Shown here one piece after another: positions 45,542 to 55,053 of a DNA stretch of 64,000 nucleotides; the stretch's first letter is position 1, and each line of letters begins with the position of its first letter. Location: assembly GCF_031202265.1 (NCBI RefSeq), contig NZ_CP100604.1, positions 1,116,001-1,180,000 on the forward strand. The letters are read 5' to 3'. The stretch comes from Bradyrhizobium sp. Ash2021. GTDB lineage: Bacteria; Pseudomonadota; Alphaproteobacteria; Rhizobiales; Xanthobacteraceae. Made by a program: the position numbers and the translations under genes. Under the pieces are notes generated by a model, which was not told the origin of the DNA, did not search any database, and was given only the letters and a program-made list of their open reading frames with translations.

Positions 45542-46729
45542 ATGACAACCGAAGCAGTGATCGTTTCCACCGCCCGCACCGGCGTCGGCAAGGCATATCG
45601 CGGCGCGCTCAACAACACCGACGGCCCGACCCTGGCCGGCCATGTGATGGCCGAAGCGGTGAAGCGCGCCGGGATTGCGCCCGGCGAAGTCGAGGACGTG
45701 GTGATGGGCTGCGCCATGCAGCAGGGCACCATGGTGATGAATGTCGCTCGCAAGGGCGCGATCCGCGCCGGCCTTCCGGTCACGGTCGCCGGCACCACCA
45801 TCGACCGCCAGTGCGCGTCCGGACTGCAGGCGATCGCGGTCGCGGCGCGCTCGGTGATGCTCGATGGCGTCGAGATCGCGATCGGCGGCGGCATCGAGTC
45901 GATCAGCCTGGTGCAGAACGAGCACATGAACCGGTTTCACGCCGTCGACGACGAGCTGATGGCGATGAAGCCCGAGATCTACATGTCGATGCTGGAGACC
46001 GCCGAAGTCGTCGCCGAGCGCTACGGAATCGGCCGCGACCGGCAGGACGAGTACTCGCTCGAGTGCCAGCGCCGCGTCGGAGCCGCGCTGCAGGGCGGCC
46101 GCTTCAATGACGAGATCGTACCGATCACGACCAAGATGGCCGTCGTCAACAAGGACACCAGGGAAGTTACCTATCAGCAGGTGACGCTGGCAAAGGACGA
46201 GGGACCGCGCCCCGACACGACAGCCGATGGTCTTTCGAAGATCAAGCCGGTGTTCGAGGGCAAGACCATCAGCGCCGGCAATGCCAGCCAGCTTTCCGAC
46301 GGCGCCTCGGCTTGCGTGATCATGAGCGACAAGATCGCCTCGCAGAAGGGCCTGAAGCCGCTGGGCATCTTCCGCGGCTTCGTCGCCGCCGGCGTCGAGC
46401 CGGACGAGATGGGCGTCGGCCCGGTCGCCGCGATCCCGCGGCTCCTGAAGCGGCACGGCCTGAAGATCGACGATATAGACCTCTGGGAGCTCAACGAGGC
46501 CTATGCGGTGCAGGTGATCTATTGCCGCGACAAGCTCGGCATCGATCCTGACAAGCTCAACGTCAATGGCGGCTCAATCGCGATCGGCCATCCCTATGGC
46601 ATGACCGGCGCGCGGTTGACCGGCCACCTCCTGATCGAGGGCCGGCGGCGCAAGGCGAAATACGGCGTGGTGACCATGTGCATTGGTGGCGGCATGGGCG
46701 CGGCGGGTTTGTTTGAAATCGTCCACTGA
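45542..46729 (+). CDS. Acetyl-CoA acyltransferase (thiolase)
   Basis: 395 residues. The acyl-accepting Cys is in [12 protein letters not shown] near residue 91; the second active-site block is [20 protein letters not shown] and the final Cys is in [13 protein letters not shown]. It cleaves 3-ketoacyl-CoA with CoA. It closes the beta-oxidation set (ligase, dehydrogenases, thiolase). A hydratase is missing from this operon; crotonase-family genes occur at 52.3, 54.2 and 60.3 kb. Confidence 0.92.
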   Translation: MTTEAVIVSTARTGVGKAYRGALNNTDGPTLAGHVMAEAVKRAGIAPGEVEDVVMGCAMQQGTMVMNVARKGAIRAGLPVTVAGTTIDRQCASGLQAIAVAARSVMLDGVEIAIGGGIESISLVQNEHMNRFHAVDDELMAMKPEIYMSMLETAEVVAERYGIGRDRQDEYSLECQRRVGAALQGGRFNDEIVPITTKMAVVNKDTREVTYQQVTLAKDEGPRPDTTADGLSKIKPVFEGKTISAGNASQLSDGASACVIMSDKIASQKGLKPLGIFRGFVAAGVEPDEMGVGPVAAIPRLLKRHGLKIDDIDLWELNEAYAVQVIYCRDKLGIDPDKLNVNGGSIAIGHPYGMTGARLTGHLLIEGRRRKAKYGVVTMCIGGGMGAAGLFEIVH

Positions 46730-46751
46730 TCGGAAAACGGAGAGCTCACAC

Positions 46752-47759
46752 GTGAAGACAGCAATCACTGAACTGTTCGGGATCCAGCATCCGATCATCC
46801 AGGGCGGCATGCATTATGTCGGCTTTGCCGAACTCGCGGCCGCAGTGTCGAATGCCGGCGGCCTTGGCATCATCACCGGCCTGACCCAGAAGACGCCGGA
46901 GCTGCTGGCCAAGGAAATCGCGCGCTGCCGCGACATGACCGACAAGCCGTTCGGCGTGAACCTGACCTTCCTGCCGAGCTTCACCGCGCCGCCCTATCCG
47001 GAATATATCGCCGCGATCAAGGAAGGTGGCGTCAAGGCGGTGGAAACCGCGGGCCGCAGCCCAGAGCAGTACATGCCGGCGTTGAAGGCCGCCGGCATCA
47101 AAGTGATCCACAAATGCACCTCGGTTCGGCATTCGCTGAAAGCCGAGAAGATCGGCTGCGACGCCGTCAGTGTCGACGGCTTCGAGTGCGGCGGCCATCC
47201 CGGCGAGGACGATATCCCGAACATGATCCTGCTGCCGCGCGCAGCAGATGAACTGAAGATTCCGTTCGTCGCCTCGGGCGGCATGGCGGATGCGCGCAGC
47301 CTGGTCGCGGCGCTGTCGATGGGCGCCGCCGGCATGAACATGGGCACACGCTTTATTGCAACCAAGGAAGCGCCGGTCCACCCCAACGTTAAAAAGGCGC
47401 TGGTCGAGGCCTCCGAGCTCGACACGGTGCTGGTGATGCGCGCGCTGCGCAATACCGAGCGCGTGCTCAAGAACACGGGCGTCGATCACCTCCTCGAGAT
47501 CGAGCGCGAAAAGGGCGCGAGTCTCAAGATCCATGACATCCACGAGCAGGTCGCGGGCGTCTATCCCAAGGTGATGATCGACGGCGAGACGGATGCCGGC
47601 GCCTGGAGCTGCGGCATGGTGGTCGGGCTGATCCACGACATCCCGACGGTCAGGGAACTGATCGATCGCATTATGGCGGACGCTGAGCGGCTGATCCGCG
47701 AACGCCTGGTCGGCTTTCTCGACGGCGTTGAACAGTCGAAGGCGATGAAAGTCGCATGA
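46752..47759 (+). CDS. Nitronate monooxygenase / 2-nitropropane dioxygenase-like flavoprotein
   Basis: 335-residue TIM-barrel FMN protein. Motifs: HPIIQGGMHYVG at the start, FGVNLTFLP near residue 70, DGFECGGHPGEDD with the conserved His near residue 155, and FVASGGMADARSL. GTG 46752 starts the normal N-terminus. Members of this family found inside acyl-CoA degradation operons are often not nitronate oxidases but act on unsaturated acyl-CoA or unknown substrates, so the name is provisional. Confidence 0.86.
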   Translation: MKTAITELFGIQHPIIQGGMHYVGFAELAAAVSNAGGLGIITGLTQKTPELLAKEIARCRDMTDKPFGVNLTFLPSFTAPPYPEYIAAIKEGGVKAVETAGRSPEQYMPALKAAGIKVIHKCTSVRHSLKAEKIGCDAVSVDGFECGGHPGEDDIPNMILLPRAADELKIPFVASGGMADARSLVAALSMGAAGMNMGTRFIATKEAPVHPNVKKALVEASELDTVLVMRALRNTERVLKNTGVDHLLEIEREKGASLKIHDIHEQVAGVYPKVMIDGETDAGAWSCGMVVGLIHDIPTVRELIDRIMADAERLIRERLVGFLDGVEQSKAMKVA

Positions 47760-47842
47760 AGTGAGCAGTGTGCTCGAGTTTTCGAAACTGACAGCCTGAG
47801 AAGCAAAGCGCACGGCTCGAACCGACGTAACGGGAGAGAGGC

Positions 47843-49048
47843 ATGAGTATCAAATTCGGCATCGCAGCCGCGTGTGTGGCTGCATCGCTGCTCGCATCGC
47901 CCGCTCTGGCTGCCGACGAACCTGGCGTGACCAAGACGGAGATCAAGATCGGCGGGATATTCCCTTTCAGTGGTCCTGCGTCCTCGATCGGCCTGGTTGG
48001 CAAGGGCGTGTTGGCCTATGTGCAGTCGATCAACGATCGTGGCGGCATAAACGGCCGCAAGATAAATTACGTCGCGATGGACGATGCCTACAGTCCGCCG
48101 AAAGCGGTAGAGCACGCCCGCAAGCTGGTCGAAAGTGACGAGGTATCATTCATCTTCGGCCAACTCGGCACTCCCGGCAATTCGGCGACGGCGAAGTATC
48201 TCAAGGGCAAGGGCGTTCCCTCGATCGCGATCGTCAGTGGCTCCAGCAAATTCACCGACATAGCCGAATATCCGCTGACGACGACCGGTCTGGTCAGCTA
48301 CCAGACTGAGGGAAGAATTTACGCCAAGTTCCTCGACAAGGCATTGCCCGGAGCAAAATACGCGATTCTCTTCCAGAACGACGACCTCGGTAAGGACTAC
48401 GTCAGCGCCTTCAAATCGTTCTTGAAGGGAGAGTTCGAAAAGCGGGTTGTCACCGCAGCATATGAGGTGACCGAACCGACCATAGATTCCCAGGTCGTCA
48501 ATCTCAAGAGCTCGGGCGCCGAGGCGCTGTTCATTGCCGGCACGCCGAAATTTGCCGCGCAGGCAATCCGCAAGGCGGCCGAGATCGGCTGGAAGGCCAA
48601 GATAATCATCAACTTTCCATCGGGGTCGATCGGCGGCACGTTGAAACCTGCCGGACTGGAGAATTCCGTCGGCGTCATCGTCGGTACCATCAACAAGGAC
48701 CCGACCGATTCAAGGTGGAACGACGATGAAGGCGTGCAGGGTTACAAGGCGTTCTTTGGCAAGTACCTGCCGGGAGCGGACTTTGAGAACACCAGCTATC
48801 TCACCGGCTATATGGAGGGCATGATTCTCGAGCGGATACTCAAGCAGTGCGGGGATGATCTTTCGCGAAAAAATATCCTGACACAGGCAAAGTCGCTGAG
48901 TCACGTGGTGCTTCCGACAGCGTTTCCAGGAATCGAGGTGAATACCGGCGAATCCAGCAACATGATCTGGAGCCAGATGCAGCTACAGCGGTGGAGTGGC
49001 AGCGGCTGGGAGCCGTTCGGCGGGATTTTGGACGCAAGTTCCGAATGA
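47843..49048 (+). CDS. Orphan branched-chain amino acid-type binding protein
   Basis: 401 residues with a signal peptide (SIKFGIAAACVAASLLASPALA). Mature part begins DEPGVTKTEIKIGGIFPFSGPASS. Similar to the ABC binding proteins for aromatic acids in rhizobia. No permease or ATPase lies nearby, so it must use another transporter. Good ribosome site (CGGGAGAGAGG). It is 84 bases downstream of the nitronate-monooxygenase-like gene. Confidence 0.9.
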   Translation: MSIKFGIAAACVAASLLASPALAADEPGVTKTEIKIGGIFPFSGPASSIGLVGKGVLAYVQSINDRGGINGRKINYVAMDDAYSPPKAVEHARKLVESDEVSFIFGQLGTPGNSATAKYLKGKGVPSIAIVSGSSKFTDIAEYPLTTTGLVSYQTEGRIYAKFLDKALPGAKYAILFQNDDLGKDYVSAFKSFLKGEFEKRVVTAAYEVTEPTIDSQVVNLKSSGAEALFIAGTPKFAAQAIRKAAEIGWKAKIIINFPSGSIGGTLKPAGLENSVGVIVGTINKDPTDSRWNDDEGVQGYKAFFGKYLPGADFENTSYLTGYMEGMILERILKQCGDDLSRKNILTQAKSLSHVVLPTAFPGIEVNTGESSNMIWSQMQLQRWSGSGWEPFGGILDASSE

Positions 49049-49121
49049 CGCATCAGGGGGATGGCGCCATGGAATAAAGGACGAAACCGCTTCTCGCGAA
49101 TGCCATGAATGGAGAACTAGC

Positions 49122-50291
49122 ATGACAAAAGTCGGCTTTCATCAATATCCGCCGATGGATCAGGTGATCTTCGGCAAGCCAGCGGGCCAGGCTTTGCGCG
49201 AGGAGGCCGAACGGCGCGATGCCAAGCGCGTCTTCCTCATTGTCAGCAGAACGCTGAACACGCAGACCGATGAGATCGAAAAGATCCGCAAGGCGCTGGG
49301 TAGCAGATATGCCGGCACCTTCGACGGCGTCCCGCAACATACGACGCGAGCGTCGGCGGTGGAGGCAACCGCGCACGCCGCAGAAGCTAAAGCGGATTTG
49401 ACCGTCGCCGTGGGAGGCGGATCCGTCGTCGATGCGGCCAAGATCGTCTTGATGTGCCTTGAACACAATATCACCGATGAATCCGGCCTCGATGGATTCG
49501 AACTGGTCTCGACGCCCGATGGTCCGCGGCCAGGTCCATTTCGCGCTCCGAAGGTGAGGATGATCGCGATCCCCAGCACACTCTCGGGTGGAGAGTATAA
49601 CTCTGGAACTCTCGTTACGGACTCGCGCAGGAAGTTGAAGCAAATATTCAGCCATCCATTGATGATGCCGCTGTCGATCATCCTGGATCCGGAAATTACG
49701 AGGCACACCCCGGCGACTTTGTGGCTCGGGTCAGGCACGCGCGCGATGGATCACGGGATCGAAGCGGTTTGCTCTCCGAGGGGCAATCCGTTGGTGGAAA
49801 GTGTGTGCCTGCGAGGTTTGCGATACCTGTACGACGGCCTATTGGCCACCAAAGAAAACCCGGACGATTTGGAAGCACGACAGTTTTGCCAGCTCGGCTC
49901 CTGGATGTCCGCCTTCGGACTACAATGCCGCGTTCCGATGGGGGCCAGTCACGCGATCGGACACGTGCTGGGCGGCACCTGCGATGTTCCGCATTATCTG
50001 TGTACGGCGGTGATGATGCCGAGCGTGCTGAAATACAATCAGTCCGTGACGGATGAGGCCCAAAGGAAGATTGCCGAAGCGTGGTGCGCGCCGGACGCCA
50101 AGGCCAGCGACGTTTTCTTCCAGTTCATCGGTCGATTGGGGTTACCCGGCCATCTTTCGGAGGTTGGTGTGACCAAGGAGAAGTTTGAACTGATCGGTCG
50201 CAATGCGATGCTTTCGATCTTCACCAGGGCGAACCCACGGGTCATCAAGGGTCCGGAGGATATCGTCGAGATTCTTCAACTTGCCGCATAG
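49122..50291 (+). CDS. Iron-containing alcohol dehydrogenase / maleylacetate reductase-like
   Basis: 389 residues. NAD-binding loop AVGGGSVVDAAKI near residues 93-105; metal-site histidines in RAMDHGIEAVCS and GASHAIGHVLGG, with the second Asp in the middle domain. Longer than typical maleylacetate reductases (about 350). ATG 49122 is used; the frame is open upstream within the previous gene end. It may reduce an aldehyde or maleylacetate-like compound. Confidence 0.87.
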   Translation: MTKVGFHQYPPMDQVIFGKPAGQALREEAERRDAKRVFLIVSRTLNTQTDEIEKIRKALGSRYAGTFDGVPQHTTRASAVEATAHAAEAKADLTVAVGGGSVVDAAKIVLMCLEHNITDESGLDGFELVSTPDGPRPGPFRAPKVRMIAIPSTLSGGEYNSGTLVTDSRRKLKQIFSHPLMMPLSIILDPEITRHTPATLWLGSGTRAMDHGIEAVCSPRGNPLVESVCLRGLRYLYDGLLATKENPDDLEARQFCQLGSWMSAFGLQCRVPMGASHAIGHVLGGTCDVPHYLCTAVMMPSVLKYNQSVTDEAQRKIAEAWCAPDAKASDVFFQFIGRLGLPGHLSEVGVTKEKFELIGRNAMLSIFTRANPRVIKGPEDIVEILQLAA

Positions 50292-50377
50292 CGGCCGTTG
50301 CGATGCCAGGGGCCAGACACGCAAACCCCTGGGCAATCAACGAACAGCATAGATCGTCGGACAGGAGCACGCGCCGC

Positions 50378-52204
50378 ATGACCCGTCACGAAACTCCATT
50401 TGTCCCTGCAGAAGGCCTCCGGTTCGCGCCGCGAGAGGTCGGGATCGAGAAGCGCTCCGACGGAACGCTCGTGCTGCGGTCCCCGATCAGGTTCGAAAGC
50501 CCCCAATGGTCGATCCTGGATTTTATCCCGGAGTGGGCGGAGAAGGCGCCGCAGCGCGTATTTCTGGCCCAGCGCGGCCGCGACGGCGAGTGGCAAAGGA
50601 TTTCCTATGCCGAACTCTGGCAAAGAGTGCAGTCGGTTGGGCAGGCCATGATCGATCTGGGCGCCAGGCGCGGTGACAGACTTGCCATTCTCTCCGGCAA
50701 TTCGATCGAGCAGGCAATCGTCATGTTCGCGGCGATGACGGTCGGGGTCGTCGCAGCCCCGATATCTCCGAACTATTCGCTCATGCCGGGCGGCCTGGCT
50801 CGCTTGCAGGATATCGCAACGCTGCTTCGGCCCTCGTTCGTTTTCGTGCAGGATAGCGAGACCTATTCGGGCGCACGCAAGATTCCGGAGTTTGCGTCCG
50901 CGACATGGATTGCGGCGGATCAGAAGGCTGGATCCGTGTCGGTTCAATCGCTCTACCTGACGCGTCCCGGCGCGGAGTTCGAGCAGGCCTTTCGTTCGAT
51001 CGACAAGGAAGCCGCCGCCAAAATCCTGTTCACCTCGGGTTCGACCGGGCTTCCCAAAGGTGTGATCAACACCCACAAGATGATGGCAAGTTCGCTGCAG
51101 ATGGGAGCGTTGCTGGTATCGCCTCGTGAAGCGCCAGTGCAGGTCGAATGGCTTCCATGGCATCACACCATGGGAAGCAATGTCCTCCTGCACGGCATTC
51201 TGAAGCATGGCGGCACGCTCTACATCGATGAGGGGCGCCCGGTCCCGCAATTGTTTCACAAGACGATTGCCAATTTGAAAGAAATATCGCCGACAGCAAT
51301 GTTCAATGTGCCGGCGGGATACACGCTATTGTGCGAGGCGTTGGAAACCGACCAGGATCTGCGAACCAATTTTTTCCGGCAGCTCGACCGCATGAGTTAC
51401 GCGGGAGCTGCGATATCACGGACCACGCTGGACAAGCTCTATCACCTGGCGAAGGCGTCGACGGCCAGGCCTATTCCGGTGATGTCAGGCTACGGTACCA
51501 CCGAAACGTCGCCCACGATCGCCACCACGCACTGGGCGACCGACGCGCCGGGTGAGTTGGGACTTCCGGCTCCTGGGATAGAGTTAAAGCTCATCCCTGC
51601 CGGCGATACTTATGAGGCCCGCGTGCGCGGCCCCAATGTGACGCCAGGCTATCTTGGCCGCCCGGATTTGACGTCGGCGGCTTTTGACGATGAAGGTTTC
51701 TACCGGGTCGGCGACACCGTGTCGTTCATCGATCCTGCCGACCCGAGCCGTGGTCTGCGCTTCACCGGCCGGGTTTCCGAAAACTTCAAGCTCGCCAACG
51801 GGACATGGGTGGCTGTCGGCAATCTGCGAGCCGCGGCACTGGCGGCCACTTACGGTGTTTTGCAGGACGTCGTCATTGCCGGCGAAAATCGCCAATCTTG
51901 CGCAGTGCTGGGCTGGTTGAATCCAGTCATGGCCAGAAAGCACGCCACGAACGCCGACGGCAATCTCAATTGTGATCCGGGCGTGATCGCATTTCTCCAA
52001 CAATGCCTCCGGCTCTACAATGCCGGTGTCGGAAGCAGCGAGCGCATCTCCGCCTTCACGCTCCTTGAGGAGCCGCCCTCGCTGGCGGCTGGCGAGATCA
52101 CGGACAAGGCGTACATCAATCAACGCGCCGTCCTGATCAATCGGGCGACGCAGATGGAACTGATCTATTCGTCTGAACCTTGCGGCCAAGTGATCGTCGT
52201 TTAG
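50378..52204 (+). CDS. Feruloyl-CoA synthase-like AMP-dependent ligase
   Basis: 608 residues, longer than the ligase at 40.8 kb. ATP loop ILFTSGSTGLPKGVINTH near residue 213, SGYGTTETSPT near residue 370, and the C-terminal GEITDKAYINQRAVL, a signature of feruloyl-CoA synthetases. The probable role is CoA activation of an aryl-propenoic or similar acid. ATG 50378 is chosen. It precedes a crotonase-family gene, as in ferulate catabolism (Fcs with Ech). Confidence 0.87.
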   Translation: MTRHETPFVPAEGLRFAPREVGIEKRSDGTLVLRSPIRFESPQWSILDFIPEWAEKAPQRVFLAQRGRDGEWQRISYAELWQRVQSVGQAMIDLGARRGDRLAILSGNSIEQAIVMFAAMTVGVVAAPISPNYSLMPGGLARLQDIATLLRPSFVFVQDSETYSGARKIPEFASATWIAADQKAGSVSVQSLYLTRPGAEFEQAFRSIDKEAAAKILFTSGSTGLPKGVINTHKMMASSLQMGALLVSPREAPVQVEWLPWHHTMGSNVLLHGILKHGGTLYIDEGRPVPQLFHKTIANLKEISPTAMFNVPAGYTLLCEALETDQDLRTNFFRQLDRMSYAGAAISRTTLDKLYHLAKASTARPIPVMSGYGTTETSPTIATTHWATDAPGELGLPAPGIELKLIPAGDTYEARVRGPNVTPGYLGRPDLTSAAFDDEGFYRVGDTVSFIDPADPSRGLRFTGRVSENFKLANGTWVAVGNLRAAALAATYGVLQDVVIAGENRQSCAVLGWLNPVMARKHATNADGNLNCDPGVIAFLQQCLRLYNAGVGSSERISAFTLLEEPPSLAAGEITDKAYINQRAVLINRATQMELIYSSEPCGQVIVV

Positions 52205-52297
52205 GAGATTGCATGAGGCCTTTGCGGTCTACGAACGATCGATGACCTCCACGCCGGAGATCGCGATTTCGATGGAATCAAAAAAGGAGTGGTTGAG

Positions 52298-53125
52298 ATG
52301 GCAGAAGGTCGGATCGAGATCGACACCGGAACCAGCGAGCTGTTGTGCGAAATCCGCGACCGCGTCGCGGTTATCACGCTAAATCGCCCGGAGGCGCGCA
52401 ACGCGCTCTCCGATCGTCTGACTCCGGCCTTGCGACGGATGGTCAAGCAATGCGGCGATGATCCTGGCGTCGGGGCGTTGCTGATCACGGGTGCGGGCAG
52501 CGCCTTTTGTGCCGGCGGCGATGTCAAGGGCATGGGTGCCAGTTCCAACAAGGCCGAAATACCGTTCGAAGAACGCGTTGCCGATTTGCGGACCAAGCAA
52601 CGCACCTTGACCGGTGCGCTGATGGCGGTGAGAAAGCCGACGATTGCAGCGCTTCCGGGTCCCGCGGCAGGCGCCGGACTGGCCCTCGCGCTTGCTTGCG
52701 ATATCCGCATCGCCGGCGAATCCGCGATCATGTCCACGGGATACGCCCGCATCGGGCTGACGGGGGATTACGGTATCGCATGGTTGCTGACCCGGCTTGT
52801 CGGAACGTCGCGGGCGCGGGAACTGATGTTCCTGTCCGAACGGATCGACGCCCGCCGTTGCGAGACGCTAGGCCTCGTCAACCGTGTGGTGCCCGACGCC
52901 GAGATGCGCGAGGCCTCATTTGCGCTCGCAAGGTCGCTGGCCGAGGGACCGTCGATCGCGCTGGCCTACATCAAGGACAACCTTGACCATGCCTTGAAAT
53001 CGGATTTTCTGGATTCAATGGATCAGGAAGCGGAAAACATGGTCCGGTCGTCGCGGACGACCGATCACAAGGAGGCGGTGCGCGCCTTCGTCGACAAGCG
53101 AAAACCCGCATTCGCGGGGCGTTAG
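52298..53125 (+). CDS. Enoyl-CoA hydratase/isomerase family protein, atypical active site
   Basis: 275 residues of the crotonase fold. The oxyanion-hole region FCAGGDVKGMG near residue 68 and GPAAGAGLALALACDIRIA near residue 118 are kept. The two Glu residues of classical hydratase (rat E144, E164) do not appear: the helix reads GAGLALALACD and the loop reads MSTGYARIGLTGDYG. Function may therefore differ from hydration, for example isomerisation or thioester hydrolysis. ATG 52298 follows AAAAAGGAG; GTG 52289 is the alternative. Confidence 0.85.
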   Translation: MAEGRIEIDTGTSELLCEIRDRVAVITLNRPEARNALSDRLTPALRRMVKQCGDDPGVGALLITGAGSAFCAGGDVKGMGASSNKAEIPFEERVADLRTKQRTLTGALMAVRKPTIAALPGPAAGAGLALALACDIRIAGESAIMSTGYARIGLTGDYGIAWLLTRLVGTSRARELMFLSERIDARRCETLGLVNRVVPDAEMREASFALARSLAEGPSIALAYIKDNLDHALKSDFLDSMDQEAENMVRSSRTTDHKEAVRAFVDKRKPAFAGR

Positions 53126-53161
53126 GGCCGCCGCCTGCCGCCCAAATTGCAGTTGCGTGGT

Positions 53162-53201
53162 ATGATGAGTATCATCTAATATAGTGCGATCGCAACCGAT
53201 C
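53162..53201. promoter_or_regulatory. Two palindromes upstream of the truncated SDR gene
   Basis: ATGAT-GAGT-ATCAT (53162-53175) and GATCG-CAAC-CGATC (53188-53201), the second overlapping the self-complementary TGCGATCGCA. They lie in the promoter region before 53264 and may bind the TetR protein encoded further downstream. Assignment uncertain. Confidence 0.3.
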
Positions 53202-53263
53202 GTCTGGTGTGCCTATGCTGTCTAGAACCCCGTTCCGGCGATGTAAGTTCTGGCGAGGCGTCC

Positions 53264-53611
53264 ATGCCTGACAAGCCGATTGCAATCGTTACGGGTGTCG
53301 GCCCTGGCACCGGGTCCGCGATCGTCCGGCGTTTCGCGGCGGAAGGATTTCGTGTCATTGCCCTGGCGCGCTCCCCAGATCGCATCCGCGCGCTGGAACA
53401 GGAGCTTCCGGATACCCACGCGATGATCTGCGATGTTTCCAGCGAAAGACAGGTCGCTGACGCTGTTGCAGACGTCCGCAATCGAAACGGCTCTCCGAAA
53501 CTGCTCATACACAATGCTGTGGGAGGAGGGTGGGGAACGTTCCTCGAAATCGAGCCGCAAATGCTCAGACTGTCTCCGAATTTTCGATGGAGCCGGCAAT
53601 GCGTTACGTGA
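53264..53611 (+). pseudogene. Truncated short-chain dehydrogenase (N-terminal part only)
   Basis: 115 residues. It starts with a normal Rossmann motif (PIAIVTGVGPGTGSAIVRRF) and reaches LLIHNAVGGGWGTFLEI, equivalent to the NNAG region of SDRs, then loses similarity and ends at TGA 53611. The catalytic Ser, Tyr and Lys are therefore missing. The lost similarity coincides with the start of the TetR gene, whose ATG (53599) lies inside the fragment. A deletion or recombination that fused the two loci is the simplest reading. Confidence 0.75.
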
Positions 53612-54249
53612 AGGGCCACGGGTTGCAGACCCGGAGCCGGATTGTCGAGGAGGCCTCCTATGCTCTGCGTCAAGGCGGCGCCGACGGCATGAGCGTGGCC
53701 GACTTGATGAAGCTCGCGGGTCTCACGCACGGTGGCTTCTACGCTCATTTCGAATCGCGCGAAGCTCTGGTGGTCGAGGCGTTCGCCTTGGCCATGGATC
53801 GAAAGCTCTCCCAATGGCTGAAGCTTATGAAGGGAATGCCGGTCGAGAAACGGTTCGACGTTATCGTTGAAGAATATCTGAGCCCTGGTCATCGTGATGA
53901 TCGGGCACACGGCTGCGTGCTGCCGGCCCTCGGTGCTGACATCGCCCGTTCAGGCAAGAAGGCGCGCCACATATTTGCAAGGAAGCTCGACGAAATGATC
54001 GACGTGGTCACCATGTTGTTTCCGAAAAAATCGCCGAAGGAGGCACGCCAGATCGCGGCCGGCGCGCTTGCAACCATGATGGGGTCGATCGCGCTCGCGC
54101 GTGCGGTCGGCGACGAGAAGCTGTCCGACGAGTTTCTTGAAGCCGGACGGCACGCCCTAAGCGGTCAATCGGCGGGGCGAGGAGCGAGGATAGCATCGAG
54201 TGCTCGGCGACCAGACAAAAGCTGCAAGGAGAAGAGCGATCATGACTGA
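53599..54249 (+). CDS. TetR/AcrR family transcriptional regulator
   Basis: 216 residues. The N-terminal helix-turn-helix (TRSRIVEEASYALRQ, ADLMKLAGLTHGGFYAHF) is typical; the C-terminal part (HGCVLPALGADIARSGKKAR) resembles the TetR_C_16/NemR-like group. ATG 53599 has GGAG about seven bases upstream (within the overlapping SDR remnant); ATG 53587 is an alternative. It is followed by an 8-base overlap to a crotonase gene, so it is co-transcribed and possibly autoregulated. Confidence 0.88.
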   Translation: MRYVKGHGLQTRSRIVEEASYALRQGGADGMSVADLMKLAGLTHGGFYAHFESREALVVEAFALAMDRKLSQWLKLMKGMPVEKRFDVIVEEYLSPGHRDDRAHGCVLPALGADIARSGKKARHIFARKLDEMIDVVTMLFPKKSPKEARQIAAGALATMMGSIALARAVGDEKLSDEFLEAGRHALSGQSAGRGARIASSARRPDKSCKEKSDHD

Positions 54250-55015
54250 ACATGTAAGAACCGAACTGTCCGCTGGCATCATGACATTGACGCTGGCCCG
54301 CGCCGACAAAAAGAACGCGCTGAGCAACGCTATGTATAGCGCCATGTCGGATGGGTTGGAGCGCGCGGAGAAGGATCCGGCTGTCCGCGTGGTTCTATTC
54401 CAGGGAGACGGTGACAGTTTTACGGCCGGAAATGACCTTGCCGATTTCAGTGCCCAAGCCAATGGCAAGGACACCGGTGAGCCCCAGGCGCATCGGTTCA
54501 TTAGCAATCTCGGTAGGGCCACCCGTCCGCTCGTTGCCGCCGTACAAGGCAACGCGGTCGGCGTCGGCACGACGATGCTGCTGCATTGCGACCTGGTTTT
54601 CCTTGCCGACACCGCAAAGCTGATGACGCCGTTCGTGAATCTGGCGCTGGTTCCGGAGGCCGCCTCGAGCTGGTTGCTGCCGGCGCGGATCGGGCACGTT
54701 CGTGCCTACGCGATGTTTGCGTTGGGCGAACCGCTCGATGCCGCCACCGCCTTGGCCTGCGGCCTGGCCAACGCCGTCGTGCCGGCCGCAGATTTGCGCG
54801 CCAGGGCCCGGGCGGCGGCCGAGGCCCTGACCAAACGACCGGCCGGTTCACTGAACCACACCAAGGCATTGATGCGCGACATGGACAAGATCGCCGCTCA
54901 AATCAGCCGCGAAGGCGCGTTGTTTCGCCAGCGCCTGCAGACCGCCGAAGCGCGCGAAGCGTTCGCGGCATTTGCGGAGCGCCGCAAGCCTGATTTTTCG
55001 AAGGTCGCGGGATAA
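54242..55015 (+). CDS. Enoyl-CoA hydratase/isomerase family protein (isomerase-like)
   Basis: 257 residues. Crotonase core: FTAGNDLADFSAQ near residue 61, GNAVGVGTTMLLHCDLVFLA near residue 101, and FVNLALVPEAASSWLLP near residue 130. Only one Glu (VPEAASS) remains, the pattern of delta3,delta2-enoyl-CoA isomerases. ATG 54242 overlaps the TetR stop. Confidence 0.86.
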   Translation: MTEHVRTELSAGIMTLTLARADKKNALSNAMYSAMSDGLERAEKDPAVRVVLFQGDGDSFTAGNDLADFSAQANGKDTGEPQAHRFISNLGRATRPLVAAVQGNAVGVGTTMLLHCDLVFLADTAKLMTPFVNLALVPEAASSWLLPARIGHVRAYAMFALGEPLDAATALACGLANAVVPAADLRARARAAAEALTKRPAGSLNHTKALMRDMDKIAAQISREGALFRQRLQTAEAREAFAAFAERRKPDFSKVAG

Positions 55016-55053
55016 TTGCGATCGTTCGCCGAGCTGGAAAATGCGCTTGCCGA

